Shown: one piece after another, positions 35,536-44,127 of the stretch
How positions within the stretch are numbered: position 1 is the stretch's first letter
How the letters are laid out: every line of letters starts with the position of its first letter
Made by a program: the position numbers and the translations under genes
NCBI GenBank assembly: GCA_913057435.1
Contig: CAJXNY010000018.1
Coordinates: 28,519 to 92,518 of the forward strand
Length of the DNA stretch: 64,000 nt
Direction: 5' to 3'
From: an uncultured Oceanospirillaceae bacterium
GTDB lineage: Bacteria; Pseudomonadota; Gammaproteobacteria; Pseudomonadales; Balneatricaceae
The notes under the pieces: generated by a model
The model's database searches: none
What the model saw: the letters and a program-made list of their open reading frames with translations, nothing else
Told to the model about the DNA's origin: nothing

Positions 35536-35599
35536 TCAGGTCAGAATACACAGGGACTTCTCCAATCACTGCGCGTCTCACTGAAAAAAGCTGGGGTTC

Positions 35600-36610
35600 T
35601 TACAGTTCGTTGCGGCCCAGTTCGCGCAGGGCGTTGTTGATCTTGGCTTTACCGCCAACGCTGTCGTAGTACTTCGGCCAGACAGTGGTGGTGGCTTTGC
35701 TGATCCACTGGTCTTCGTCGGTTACGTCGGAGATCTGCATGCCTTTCTTGATCAGAGAATTACGCGCAATGGTTTCTTTGCTGCGCAGGAAATCGGCGCT
35801 GTGCAGTGTCGCCTGTTGCCCCGCCTCCAGAATGGCGGCCTGTACTTCGGGTGACTGCTCCTGGAAGATCGCTTCCGACATGATCATCGGTTCCAGCAGG
35901 AAGTTGTAGTGGATGTTGGAGATGTAGGTTTGCACCTCATCAAATTTCACCGCTTCGATATCAACAATGGACAGGTCCTGACCATCCACGACTTGCTGTT
36001 GCAGAGCAGTAAACAGCTCAGCCCAGGACATCGGGGTCGGGTTAACGCCCCAGGCGCGGTAGGTATCGATCATGATCTCGTTTTTTGGTACACGGATAAT
36101 CATGCCCTGCAGATCTTCGAGTTTGGTGACCGGCTTTTTGGAGTTGGTCAGCACACGGAAACCGGAGAACGTCCAGCCGACAATACGCACGCCAGCGTCA
36201 CGGATGGTGTTATCAACCATCTCTTTGGCGACATCGCTCTGGGTCAGTTTCACCGCTTCATCCAGGCTCTGGATCATATATGGCAGTGTGAATATGCCGA
36301 CAGTGGGGGAGAACGGGGTGATGTTGTTAATCGCTACGACTGAGAAATCCAGCACGCCCAGCGCGGCGTCATTGACGGTGTCCTGCTCGGAACCCAGCTG
36401 GCTGTTCATAAACAGTCGGGCGCTGAACTCGCCGTTGGTTTTCTGTTTCAGCGTGTCGGCAAAGTGCGTGGCTAATGCATGCTGACCACCATCGGCACTA
36501 CCACCCAGGGCGACTTTGAACTCGGTTTCTGCGGCTGCGAACGGTGCTGTGAATAGCAGTGCAGCGCTCATCAGCAGGGCAGATGCTTGGGATTTAATTA
36601 TTGTTTTCAT
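35600..36610 (-). CDS. TRAP transporter solute-binding protein (DctP family)
   Basis: A 336-residue periplasmic receptor with a signal peptide (LLMSAALLFTAPFAAAE) and the DctP fold: FKVALGGSADGGQHALATHF, LFMNSQLGSEQDTVNDAALG, and the ligand-binding segment IIRVPKNEIMIDTYRAWGVN with its conserved arginine for the carboxylate. GNPTPM-like pairing appears as VNPTPMSWAELF. GAGG precedes ATG 36610. The membrane subunits DctQ and DctM are not adjacent, so it must work with subunits encoded elsewhere or act as a sensor. It lies next to the oxidase/dehydrogenase block. Confidence 0.92.
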   Translation of the reverse strand: MKTIIKSQASALLMSAALLFTAPFAAAETEFKVALGGSADGGQHALATHFADTLKQKTNGEFSARLFMNSQLGSEQDTVNDAALGVLDFSVVAINNITPFSPTVGIFTLPYMIQSLDEAVKLTQSDVAKEMVDNTIRDAGVRIVGWTFSGFRVLTNSKKPVTKLEDLQGMIIRVPKNEIMIDTYRAWGVNPTPMSWAELFTALQQQVVDGQDLSIVDIEAVKFDEVQTYISNIHYNFLLEPMIMSEAIFQEQSPEVQAAILEAGQQATLHSADFLRSKETIARNSLIKKGMQISDVTDEDQWISKATTTVWPKYYDSVGGKAKINNALRELGRNEL

Positions 36611-36684
36611 CAGTTACCTCGTTTATCGACAGTGTTATCGAAAAGGGTGTGGTTTGCCATATTGGCGCTTGTGCTCAGGCTGCG

Positions 36685-37032
36685 TCAGCTTAGCTGTAGC
36701 AGCTTGCGGGCATGGTGTTGGGTAATCGGGTGCTGGTTGAGCAGCGGGTGAATCTGTTGTTCTTTGCCCTCGGTGTTCAATTGTGCGTCGATCACGCTCT
36801 GCAACGCCGCTTTATCCTGTTGCAGGGTCTCGACCTGCTTGTTCAGATCACGGTTGTGCTGGCTCAGCTGGCGATGGAGTTCAATGCCAGCGGCATTCAG
36901 GCCCTGGTAGAGCTTTTTCCAGGTGTAGAACGTGGTGTCGGTAATATCGCACTGGCGACAGACCTCGCTGGCGCAAACACCCTGTTCGACAAGGCTGAGT
37001 ACCTGCTCTACGCGCTGGGCTGAATATTTCAT
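36685..37032 (-). CDS. IS3-OrfA-like helix-turn-helix protein
   Basis: A 115-residue protein with an N-terminal transposase-type helix-turn-helix (MKYSAQRVEQVLSLVEQGVC, then ASEVCRQCDITDTTFYTWKK) and a coiled-coil C-terminal half. This is the pattern of IS3-family OrfA, but no OrfB or terminal inverted repeats are visible, and the C-terminal part differs from usual OrfA. AGG lies ahead of ATG 37032. It sits in the same direction between dctP and the aldehyde dehydrogenase gene, so it may be a domesticated DNA-binding protein or an insertion remnant. Confidence 0.6.
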   Translation of the reverse strand: MKYSAQRVEQVLSLVEQGVCASEVCRQCDITDTTFYTWKKLYQGLNAAGIELHRQLSQHNRDLNKQVETLQQDKAALQSVIDAQLNTEGKEQQIHPLLNQHPITQHHARKLLQLS

Positions 37033-37097
37033 CGGCTTACCTGTTGTGATTAACACTCAGAACCGGGTGTCTGGGGGCAGCCAGACACCCGAACGGC

Positions 37098-38537
37098 TTA
37101 GTGGGACTGCCAGTACACCACTTGAGTTTCGGTGTACTCATACAGGCCATGCTTGCCGTCGGCACCCCCGATGCCAGATTTACGGGTACCGGCGTGGTAG
37201 CCCTGCATCGCCTCGAAATGCTCACGGTTCACATAGGTTTCACCGAATTTCAGTTCGCGACAGGCTTTCATAATCTCGTTAGCGTCCTGCGAGAAGATGG
37301 AGGAGGTGAGGCCGTAATCGGATTCGTTAGCGTACTGCAGTGCTTCATCGAGGCTGTCGACGATCATGACCGGGATAACCGGGCCGAAGATCTCGTTTTG
37401 CATAACACCCTGCTGATTGCTGTCCACTTGCAATACCGTCGGCAGGTAGTGATGGCCCTGTGCGGTATCGGCAATGGCGCCGCCGCAGAGTACCTGAACA
37501 CCGTCACCACGTGCCTGTTCCACCATGGCAGCAACTTTATCCAGTCCTTCGCGGTTGACCAGCGGCCCCATATCAATGTCGGTATCTTTCAGTGGATCGC
37601 CAAAGCGGGTGCTCGCCATCGCTGCGGTCAACTGGGCCAGAAACTCATCCGCCACAGCCCGTTCCACATACACCCGCTCGGCGCAGTTACACACCTGTCC
37701 GGTATTGATGATGCGTGAATCCCGGATTGCTTTCACCGCCAGTGCCAGGTCGGCTTTTGCGGTGATGATAGCCGGGGCTTTACCGCCCAGCTCCAGATTA
37801 ACCTTGGTAATGTTCTCGGCGCAGGCTGCCATGATCCGTTTACCGGTATCGACGCTGCCGGTGAAGCTGATCATGCCCACATCGGGATTGTCGCACAGGG
37901 CAGCACCACTGTTTCCACGGCCAGACACCAGGTTAAAGATACCTGCTGGCAGGTCGGTTTCAGCTACCAGTCTGGCGAATTCGAAGGCGTTAATCGGCGT
38001 TTCTTCACTGGGCTTGATCACAATGCTGTTACCGGTCACCAGGGCTGGTGCCAGCTTGCGGGCAATCAGGAAAAACGGGAAGTTCCAGGGCAAAATCCCA
38101 CCCACCACACCGATCGGCTTACGCTGCAGAAAAATCGTTTCATTAGGGCGATCACTGGTGATCACCTCACCTTCGATACGACGCGCCCATTCGGCCATGT
38201 AATCCAGATAATCAGCGGTAAAAGCCACTTCTACCTCAGACAGTGGCATCACTTTGCCCTGTTCTGCACTGATCAGGGTTGCCAGACGGCGCTGATGCTC
38301 GCGCAGTTTGCTGGCAATCTGGCGCAGGTAACCGGCCCGCTCAATGGCCGGTGTACGCGCCCATTCCACCTGTGCGGTTTTGGCTGATGCCACAGCATGG
38401 TCAACGGTTTCACGGCTGCTGGCCGGGACGGTCGCCAGTAACGCGCCGGTGGCCGGACTGGTAACTTCAATTCGGTGCTCATTACTGCTGACGAACTGGC
38501 CATTAATGAAGTTCTGATAATGCTCAATCTGAGTCAT
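37098..38537 (-). CDS. NAD-dependent aldehyde dehydrogenase (AldA-like)
   Basis: A 479-residue aldehyde dehydrogenase close to AldA (lactaldehyde/glycolaldehyde dehydrogenase). Motifs: VVGGILPWNFPFFLIARKLA (NAD binding), the general-base glutamate in NLELGGKAPAI, the catalytic cysteine in INTGQVCNCAERVYVE, and the C-terminal YEYTETQVVYWQS. ATG 38537 is preceded by AGGAAA. The cupin and FAD oxidase genes follow upstream in the same direction, pointing to oxidation of an aldehyde released by the oxidase from an amine. The substrate is unknown. Confidence 0.92.
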   Translation of the reverse strand: MTQIEHYQNFINGQFVSSNEHRIEVTSPATGALLATVPASSRETVDHAVASAKTAQVEWARTPAIERAGYLRQIASKLREHQRRLATLISAEQGKVMPLSEVEVAFTADYLDYMAEWARRIEGEVITSDRPNETIFLQRKPIGVVGGILPWNFPFFLIARKLAPALVTGNSIVIKPSEETPINAFEFARLVAETDLPAGIFNLVSGRGNSGAALCDNPDVGMISFTGSVDTGKRIMAACAENITKVNLELGGKAPAIITAKADLALAVKAIRDSRIINTGQVCNCAERVYVERAVADEFLAQLTAAMASTRFGDPLKDTDIDMGPLVNREGLDKVAAMVEQARGDGVQVLCGGAIADTAQGHHYLPTVLQVDSNQQGVMQNEIFGPVIPVMIVDSLDEALQYANESDYGLTSSIFSQDANEIMKACRELKFGETYVNREHFEAMQGYHAGTRKSGIGGADGKHGLYEYTETQVVYWQSH

Positions 38538-38583
38538 GGCGTGATTTCCTGTTTTTATTTTTGCTGAACGTTGCTGTGGTGAA

Positions 38584-38844
38584 TCAGAAAAACTTGTAGT
38601 GCTTGCGGATTGCGTCTGTGATCTCCCACAGCACCTCAATTCCGTGTTCGACAGTGACCAGGTCGCCAGCCTCCAGGCTCTGCGAAATGCCGCATTTACT
38701 GGTCAGATTGGCGCGGCCTTCAAGGATGTAAAACACCTCTTTCTCGGTGTAATCCCAGTCAAAGCTGCTGGGCTCTTTTTCCCAGACTGGCCACTGGGTG
38801 ACTTCATCCAGCTGGGCGGTATTGGGTTTTTCGACGTTAATCAT
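38584..38844 (-). CDS. small cupin-domain protein
   Basis: An 86-residue single-domain cupin (DUF861/EutQ-like): WEKEPSSFDWDYTEKEVFYI, then LEGRANLTSKCG and LEAGDLVTVEHGIEVLWEIT. Such proteins are common in amine and taurine-type catabolic operons; enzymatic activity is not established for most. The start ATG 38844 is where the conserved part begins. It lies between the dehydrogenase and FAD oxidase genes, with 32- and 46-base gaps, so it is part of one operon. Confidence 0.82.
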   Translation of the reverse strand: MINVEKPNTAQLDEVTQWPVWEKEPSSFDWDYTEKEVFYILEGRANLTSKCGISQSLEAGDLVTVEHGIEVLWEITDAIRKHYKFF

Positions 38845-38876
38845 CAGGGTTACTCGAATCAGATTGAGGGGGCAGC

Positions 38877-40172
38877 TCAAAAGAACTTCACATCCAGGTT
38901 GTCGCGCAGCTCGAAATACTTGATGGCGCTTTGTACCCCGAGTTTATGGAAACGATGGAACGGAAAAGACTTGAACGCAGTGGTCGGTATTGGCAGATCT
39001 TCAGGGCGGGCACCGGTGACACGCTCGGCCAGTATCCGGCCCATGACCGTGCCCATGGCGACGCCACGACCGTTGTAGCCCAGCCCGGCCAGAATGCCGG
39101 GGGCCGGTTCATGCAGGTGTGGCAAAACCTCCGGGGTAAAGGCCAGCCGACCACCCCAGTAGCTTTCAATATCGTCCGGCGAAAGCTGCGGGAAGGTTTT
39201 TTGCAGGCCCTGTTGCAGGCGCTTACGGTCGGCATTGTTGGCGTGTTCGGCCATCCCCAGGCTGCCGAACAGCAGGCGGTTATGGTTGTCTTTACGGCTG
39301 TAATAAATCACCCGTCGGGTATCCGCCAGGGTGTGGCCCTGTGGCAGAATGCTGGCGTATTCCTCATCGGACAGCGGCCGGGTGACCGCCTGGACGCTGA
39401 TCAGCGGCACAATAGTTTTTTGCAGACCTTTCAGGGTGTTGTCGGTGTAGCCGTTAGTGCAGAACAATACCCACTGGCTGGTGACACTGCCGGCGGCGGT
39501 GTGTACCTGCCACTGATCACCCTGTGCCTTAACCGCGGTTACAGCGCTGTGACCATAGATATCAGCGCCTTTCTCCTGGGCGACACGGGCCAGCTCGCGG
39601 CTATAGGACAGCGGCTGAATACAGCCACCGGACTCAACCAGCGTTGCGGTGTTATACGCACTGGAACCGGTCAGCTGGTGCAGCTTTTCACCTTCAACGA
39701 AACTGATTTTCAGGCCCAGCTCCGACCAGCCCCTGTACATACTTTCCAGCTCGGAAATCGCTGACGGGCAGTGAGCGCCGCGTAACCAGCCGTTCTGTAC
39801 CGGGTCGCACTGCAGCTGGTGCTGATCGATCAGCGCGAACGTCTCGTCGCCGGAGTTAACGTAGCTCTCCAGCATACGCGGGCCGTAAACCGGGCCGAGC
39901 TGCTTGATAATGGCGTCCGGCGTGGCATGCGCCAGCGGGTTCACCTGGCCACCGGTACGGCCCGAAGCGCCCCAGCCCGGTTCATGGCTGTCCAGTATCA
40001 CGACATTGATATTCTGCTGTGCCAGTTCCAGTGCCGCCCGCAGGCCGGTGATACCGGCACCGATAATGGTGACATCCGCCGTGATATCTCCCTGCAGCGC
40101 CTGCACCGCGGCTGCCGGTGTGGCCGTCTGGTGCCAGAATGAGTTATTTGTTTGCTGCTGGCGCAATGTCAT
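38877..40172 (-). CDS. FAD-dependent amine oxidase (PuuB/DAO family)
   Basis: A 431-residue flavoenzyme of the D-amino-acid-oxidase fold. The FAD-binding motif is VTIIGAGITGLRAALELAQQ, followed by WGASGRTGGQVNP and the C-terminal GILAGLGYNGRGVAMGT. It is nearest in layout to gamma-glutamylputrescine oxidase (PuuB), which oxidises an amine to an aldehyde; the next genes supply an aldehyde dehydrogenase. The substrate could be a polyamine derivative or another secondary amine. GGAG precedes ATG 40172. It is the promoter-proximal gene of the block. Confidence 0.88.
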   Translation of the reverse strand: MTLRQQQTNNSFWHQTATPAAAVQALQGDITADVTIIGAGITGLRAALELAQQNINVVILDSHEPGWGASGRTGGQVNPLAHATPDAIIKQLGPVYGPRMLESYVNSGDETFALIDQHQLQCDPVQNGWLRGAHCPSAISELESMYRGWSELGLKISFVEGEKLHQLTGSSAYNTATLVESGGCIQPLSYSRELARVAQEKGADIYGHSAVTAVKAQGDQWQVHTAAGSVTSQWVLFCTNGYTDNTLKGLQKTIVPLISVQAVTRPLSDEEYASILPQGHTLADTRRVIYYSRKDNHNRLLFGSLGMAEHANNADRKRLQQGLQKTFPQLSPDDIESYWGGRLAFTPEVLPHLHEPAPGILAGLGYNGRGVAMGTVMGRILAERVTGARPEDLPIPTTAFKSFPFHRFHKLGVQSAIKYFELRDNLDVKFF

Positions 40173-40227
40173 AGCAGTCTCCGTGGTGGGTGATTCAAAC
40201 GATGAAACAAGACTAACAGTCGGACGG

Positions 40228-40320
40228 GCGCGTCAACCATTTGTCAAGGTTGTGCGCTTTTGTGCTAACTCGCTGCAACTTTTGTGCTTTAGTGGCTTCG
40301 CGCACCATGACTTGACGCGC
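40228..40320. promoter_or_regulatory. probable operator region between FAD oxidase and XRE regulator
   Basis: The divergent gap holds a 9-bp inverted repeat GCGCGTCAA (40228-40236) / TTGACGCGC (40312-40320) and, between its arms, a 10-bp direct repeat CTTTTGTGCT at 40257-40266 and 40279-40288, spaced 22 bases (two helical turns). This is what one expects of binding sites for the adjacent regulator. Confidence 0.5.
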
Positions 40321-40342
40321 AGGGGAAAACGGCTGCTACACT
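40312..40342 (+). promoter_or_regulatory. possible promoter of the XRE regulator
   Basis: TTGACG (40312-40317) and TACACT (40337-40342) are 19 bases apart. The -35 box lies inside the right arm of the inverted repeat, which would allow autoregulation. Confidence 0.4.
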
Positions 40343-40397
40343 GTCGAAAACCTGCCCCGTGCTGGGCGGAATAACGATAAAAACAGGACCGACAGCC

Positions 40398-41234
40398 GTG
40401 ACGAAATCAGCAGACCAGGAACACTTCGCCGAAAATCTTAAGTATCTGTGTGGGTTTTATGGCTCTATTTCCGAAGTCTGCCGCCAGCTGGAGATCAATC
40501 GGCAGCAGTTCAACCGCTACCTGAACGGTCGGGCGTTTCCATCGTTTAAGAACCTGAAGAAGATCTGTGATTTTTTCGGTGTGGAGACTGAAGAGATCGT
40601 ACTGACGGGGCGGGAGTTTCAGAAAAGGGTTGTGCCAGTGAACCGGCTAACAGGGGGCAAGACCATACCTGACCACCTGGCGCATATCCTGATGCCGCTG
40701 ATGCAGACATCGGCGGCGGGTATGGAACGTTACGAAGGCTACTACTACCGCTACTTCTACTCCTTTGGTTTCCCTGGTTATATCTTTCGCTCGTTTATCC
40801 GTATTTACCGTTACCAGGACGGCTACTACATCAAGCACATTGAACGCTCCAGTGGTCGCAACCCGGTGCTGGGCGCACGGATGACCATCAAATACCACGG
40901 CATGGCCTTTCTGCTGGCCGACCGGCTGTTTATCGTGGAGTCAGAACCGGCACTCAACTCCACCATCTCTGAAACCATCCTGACCCCCAGTTACCGGCCC
41001 AATAACCCTTTCCTGTCCGGATTAATGATTTGCGCTTCCAGCTGCAGCGCCCATCAGCCTGGCGCCGCGCGAACGGTATTTGAGTATCTGGGTAAAAACA
41101 TCAACGTGCGCGAAGCCATGCGCCAGTGCGATCTGTTCCACCACAGCGACGAAAGCCTGCCCAAAGGTGTAAAACAGGCCATCACCAATACCATCACCCC
41201 GGAAGAATTCACCTTTCACCCACCGCGCAGCTGA
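40398..41234 (+). CDS. XRE-family regulator with C-terminal sensor domain
   Basis: A 278-residue regulator. Residues about 10-70 form a helix-turn-helix (FYGSISEVCRQLEINRQQFN, RYLNGRAFPSFKNLKKICDF). The larger C-terminal part (about 95-250) is rich in tyrosine and basic strands and probably senses a ligand; I do not recognise it further. The start is probably GTG 40398, with AGGA upstream and after the likely promoter; another GTG at 40359 is too close to the -10 box. It is divergent from the amine-oxidase block and probably controls it. Confidence 0.8.
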   Translation: MTKSADQEHFAENLKYLCGFYGSISEVCRQLEINRQQFNRYLNGRAFPSFKNLKKICDFFGVETEEIVLTGREFQKRVVPVNRLTGGKTIPDHLAHILMPLMQTSAAGMERYEGYYYRYFYSFGFPGYIFRSFIRIYRYQDGYYIKHIERSSGRNPVLGARMTIKYHGMAFLLADRLFIVESEPALNSTISETILTPSYRPNNPFLSGLMICASSCSAHQPGAARTVFEYLGKNINVREAMRQCDLFHHSDESLPKGVKQAITNTITPEEFTFHPPRS

Positions 41235-41280
41235 TCAATGCTGCGCCTGTGGGCGGCTGTCCTCAGCTGGAATAGCCTGG

Positions 41281-41688
41281 CTATCCCTCAGCTACACCCA
41301 GCGGCAAAGTATTATCCTGCAGCCATAGCGTTTCCAGCCGGGAAAACCAGGGCTGCTGCACCGCATCCTGTACCAGCTGCGCAACAACGGCACAGCTGGT
41401 GGGGTAAAGCTGCTCATAGAACTCGGTGGCGGCAGTGTGATCATCTGCAGCGATAATCCGGGTTTGATGCAACGCACTGCGCACTTCGAAAACAGGCACA
41501 TCACGCAATTTCTTCAGCAACTGATTGCGCAGGCCATCGCGTAAAATTCGGTAATCCTGCGGGGCAGAAATCCCCATGCGCATTCCGTCGTAGTTTCGAT
41601 CATCATCAAGCATAACGATAGACAGCACAGCGCCGTCTGGGGTGGTAATAGTGGTGATATCACCCTGGCGTATAGATAGAATCAGCAT
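41281..41688 (-). CDS. CsrA-like protein with C-terminal extension
   Basis: The first ~55 residues resemble the RNA-binding regulator CsrA/RsmA: MLILSIRQGDITTI matches its first strand (Leu4 kept), and GMRMGISAPQDYRILRDGL matches the C-terminal part of the CsrA fold including the key arginine (Arg44 in E. coli). Normal CsrA is about 60 residues; this protein has 135, with an extra ~80-residue, mostly helical domain (from RNQLLKKLRDVP) unlike anything I recognise. The insertion between strands 2 and 3 is also longer. AGGGA precedes ATG 41688. If it folds as CsrA it may bind GGA motifs in RNA; this is inference. Confidence 0.65.
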   Translation of the reverse strand: MLILSIRQGDITTITTPDGAVLSIVMLDDDRNYDGMRMGISAPQDYRILRDGLRNQLLKKLRDVPVFEVRSALHQTRIIAADDHTAATEFYEQLYPTSCAVVAQLVQDAVQQPWFSRLETLWLQDNTLPLGVAEG

Positions 41689-41749
41689 CGTATTTTTCCC
41701 TGTATTAAAGCGTCCGTTAGTGAACTATCGGTTTGCAGCCCGGCCATAA

Positions 41750-41769
41750 AGCGGACCCGAAGGCCCGCT
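41750..41769 (-). terminator. hairpin with UUCG loop
   Basis: On the minus strand AGCGGGCC-TTCG-GGTCCGCT forms an 8-bp stem (one G-U pair) capped by a UUCG tetraloop, followed by TTTA. It lies between the CsrA-like gene and the low-confidence frame upstream of it. Confidence 0.5.
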
Positions 41770-41804
41770 GGGGGCTGTGAAACATCATCCGGCAGAGCGC
41801 CGGA

Positions 41805-42113
41805 CTACCGCTTCAGCAACCGCCCTCGCAGCCGCATAGCGATCAGCCATAGCGGTGACAACAACAGCCACCCACCTGCACAGGCAGCACTACGCATATC
41901 AGGGAATAAACAACGCGCAGCACAGCGCGACACCGGCCAGAACAGGCGGTGGTAAGGCTCAGACTTTACAGACAATCTGCCGCTACTCAGCCACGGCACA
42001 GGATGCCGGGCCAGATTGCAGGCACGGAAAAACAGAACACTCGTAAGTGCAGGAAAACTAAAAGAAAAACTTTTAGGCGAGGGGAACTCTGACGTATGAT
42101 CGTAATCAGCCAT
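41805..42113 (-). CDS. doubtful 102-codon frame
   Basis: A frame with GAGAG ahead of ATG 42113 and a hydrophobic C-terminal segment (GGWLLLSPLWLIAMRLRGRL). The rest is rich in serine, arginine and proline as in chance translations of GC-rich DNA. I do not recognise it. It is listed because it precedes a hairpin that could be its terminator. Confidence 0.2.
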   Translation of the reverse strand: MADYDHTSEFPSPKSFSFSFPALTSVLFFRACNLARHPVPWLSSGRLSVKSEPYHRLFWPVSRCAARCLFPDMRSAACAGGWLLLSPLWLIAMRLRGRLLKR

Positions 42114-42850
42114 TTTGGACTCTCGTGTAGTCTGTTTTGGTTAGCTGCGTCAGGGTGTTCGAGCACCTTGGCGTAGCGTCTACAGTTTCAGGATGTAAAA
42201 GACTTCGTGGTTTTACACACTCCTATTAGTTGCTGCCCGGACGGGCAGTAACCATCAAACACCAGGCTGGACTTCGGAATCAAGTGTTCAATAATATTTG
42301 GATGTTGATTGAGAGTGTGCTGCTGGTATTCCTTATTCCGCTGTAAATCGACCAACTGTTCGGCTGCTTATGTAGCAGCGACGTCCCGTCGCGTCCAGGG
42401 CGAAAACATGATCATAAATTAACCACGGCAGGGCTGATTTCAGATGGTTTTTACCACCAAAAATGAGCGAATTTTGAACAACTTGGTGGCCGAAGATAGC
42501 TTCACAACAGAAGGCCTCTTAGCTTTTCAGCTGATCGTCAATTTTGGCGCTCGACATGACGATGATTGGATAAAAAAGCATCAGTTATTGAGCGGGATCT
42601 GACTGTTTTCTGTTCAAAAAACGTTCATGTTTTCGCCCTGGACCTGGTACCACAACTAAAAGTCAAACTGGATCCATGCTTCCACTGTGAAAGTGGGGTA
42701 CCTTCTTCTCGTTGCAATGAATAACCAAATAGTGATTAACAGGGAATGATTGCCGAATAAAGGCAGCTTTGGCAGTACATCAATGTATTTTTAACGTTGA
42801 ACTGTCATATAGGATTTTCGCTATTTAAAGCAACGATAATAAATAATTGA
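42114..42850. other. long intergenic region before the AT-rich island
   Basis: About 740 bases with no convincing gene. It holds a short hairpin CTGCCC-GGAC-GGGCAG near 42230, a REP-like copy at 42372-42396, and composition that drifts from GC-rich to AT-rich toward 42.8 kb. Confidence 0.55.
42372..42396 (+). repeat. REP-like element, GTAGCAG...GTCC family
   Basis: GTAGCAGCGACGTCCCGTCG followed by CGTCC; the internal dyad CGAC/GTCG can pair. Near-identical to 34361-34385 and related to 48780-48804. Confidence 0.7.
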
Positions 42851-42862
42851 AGGGAACTCAAA

Positions 42863-43975
42863 ATGAAGATTTCGATCGAAAATAACGGCAAAGTTCTACG
42901 ATTAAGTAGCAGTAGTGCTGAAATGCGGTTCCATGCTATCTGGCTACGTGACAATGCTCTCGATCCTGAAACCCGTGACCCTGTAACAAGCTACCGGATG
43001 ATCAGATTCAAAGACTTGCCTGTGGATTTACATATTAGTACAGCCGAAGTACTCGAGGATGAGCTGATTTGTACTTTCGCTCCAGGTGGTAAAACTGTTC
43101 GTTTTCCATTACCGTGGCTAGCGAAGCACTGTTATGATAAATCTGTCGTAAAGAAGAGTCTGCCTGATGGCCTTATAACCTGGGACGGCAGTCTCTCCAT
43201 AATTCCTGAAGCCGATATAACTGCTTTGCAGTCAGATACGGAAATTCTTAAACACTGGTTAAGCTCGGTGGCAACTCTGGGTTTTGCAAAAGTCACCGGC
43301 CTTAATAGTAGGTCTGGCGCTCTTTACGATATTGTTGATCTTTTTGGCTATGTTCGAGAAACAGAGTTTGGTCGCCTTTCTGAAGTACGTATTGAGGCAA
43401 ACCCTACAAACCTTACCTTTACTAATGACCCCGCTTATCCGCACACGGATAATCCATACCGTATTCCGACGCTGTCACTCTAGGTTTTTTCTTGCATTGA
43501 AAACTCAGCAGACGGTGGTGAAAGTTACGTGGTTGACGGGTTTGTAGCAGCCTTGAAGTTGAAAGAAGAGAACCAGGAGCATTTTGATCTTCTGAGTCGT
43601 TATATGGCAAGCTTCATATTTACTGGTAACTCAGGTAAGCACCTGAAATCTCAGTATCCTATAATTGAACTGTCGTCAGATAATCAGCTTCAACATATTC
43701 GAACGAACTACTTTTGTCTCACCCCTCTGAGCGACGTACCATTCGATAAAATTGAATCCTATTATGCCGCCCATCGTCACTTCTCCACTATAATTGATTA
43801 TCCTTCGATGGCGTTGACCTTTACACTTGAGCCAGGAGAGGGCTATATTATCGATAACACGCGCGTTCTGCATGCACGTAAAAGCTTCTCCGGAACAGGA
43901 CACCGTTGGCTGCAATCCTGTTTCTCAGAAAAAGATGGATTGCTTGGGACTCTTGAATCGCTAAATTCAGAATAA
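42863..43975 (+). pseudogene. TauD/TfdA-family (gamma-butyrobetaine hydroxylase-like) dioxygenase with in-frame amber stop
   Basis: One frame of 370 sense-plus-stop codons encodes a full 2-oxoglutarate/Fe(II) dioxygenase: an N-terminal DUF971-like domain (FHAIWLRDNALDPETRDP), then the catalytic domain with the iron-binding HxD in YPHTDNPYR (about residues 194-196), the distal histidine in RVLHARKSF and the 2-oxoglutarate arginine in HRWLQ. The only break is TAG at 43481-43483 (codon 207), between IPTLSL and VFSCIENSADGG, in a conserved strand. The reading frame is unchanged on both sides and both halves look conserved, so the mutation is recent or suppressed. GAAGGGA precedes the ATG. A transporter gene follows. 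Confidence 0.85.
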
Positions 43976-44127
43976 CGTCAGCCTGACATTCTTCGCTAAC
44001 ATTTTTCGTTGTAAAATAGCCAGCATCATTAACACCACTACTTTAGTCCTGATTCTGACTAAAATAGGGTGTTAATGAGCTGTATATTCAACCAATAGTT
44101 GATTAATTTAACCACAATGAGTCAATA

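Noticed and set aside
42220..42260. Hairpin considered as an integron attC site
   Set aside because: The stem is short, conserved core triplets are not evident and no integrase or cassette series is present.
34705..43975. General reassignment of TAG to an amino acid
   Set aside because: Well-identified genes in the same window end in TAG (hydrolase at 23405, YjeH-like permease, membrane protein at 35483), so TAG is a working stop.
42863..43975. Two separate genes or a frameshift in the dioxygenase
   Set aside because: Both halves are in one frame and the sequence after the TAG continues the domain without gap or phase change.
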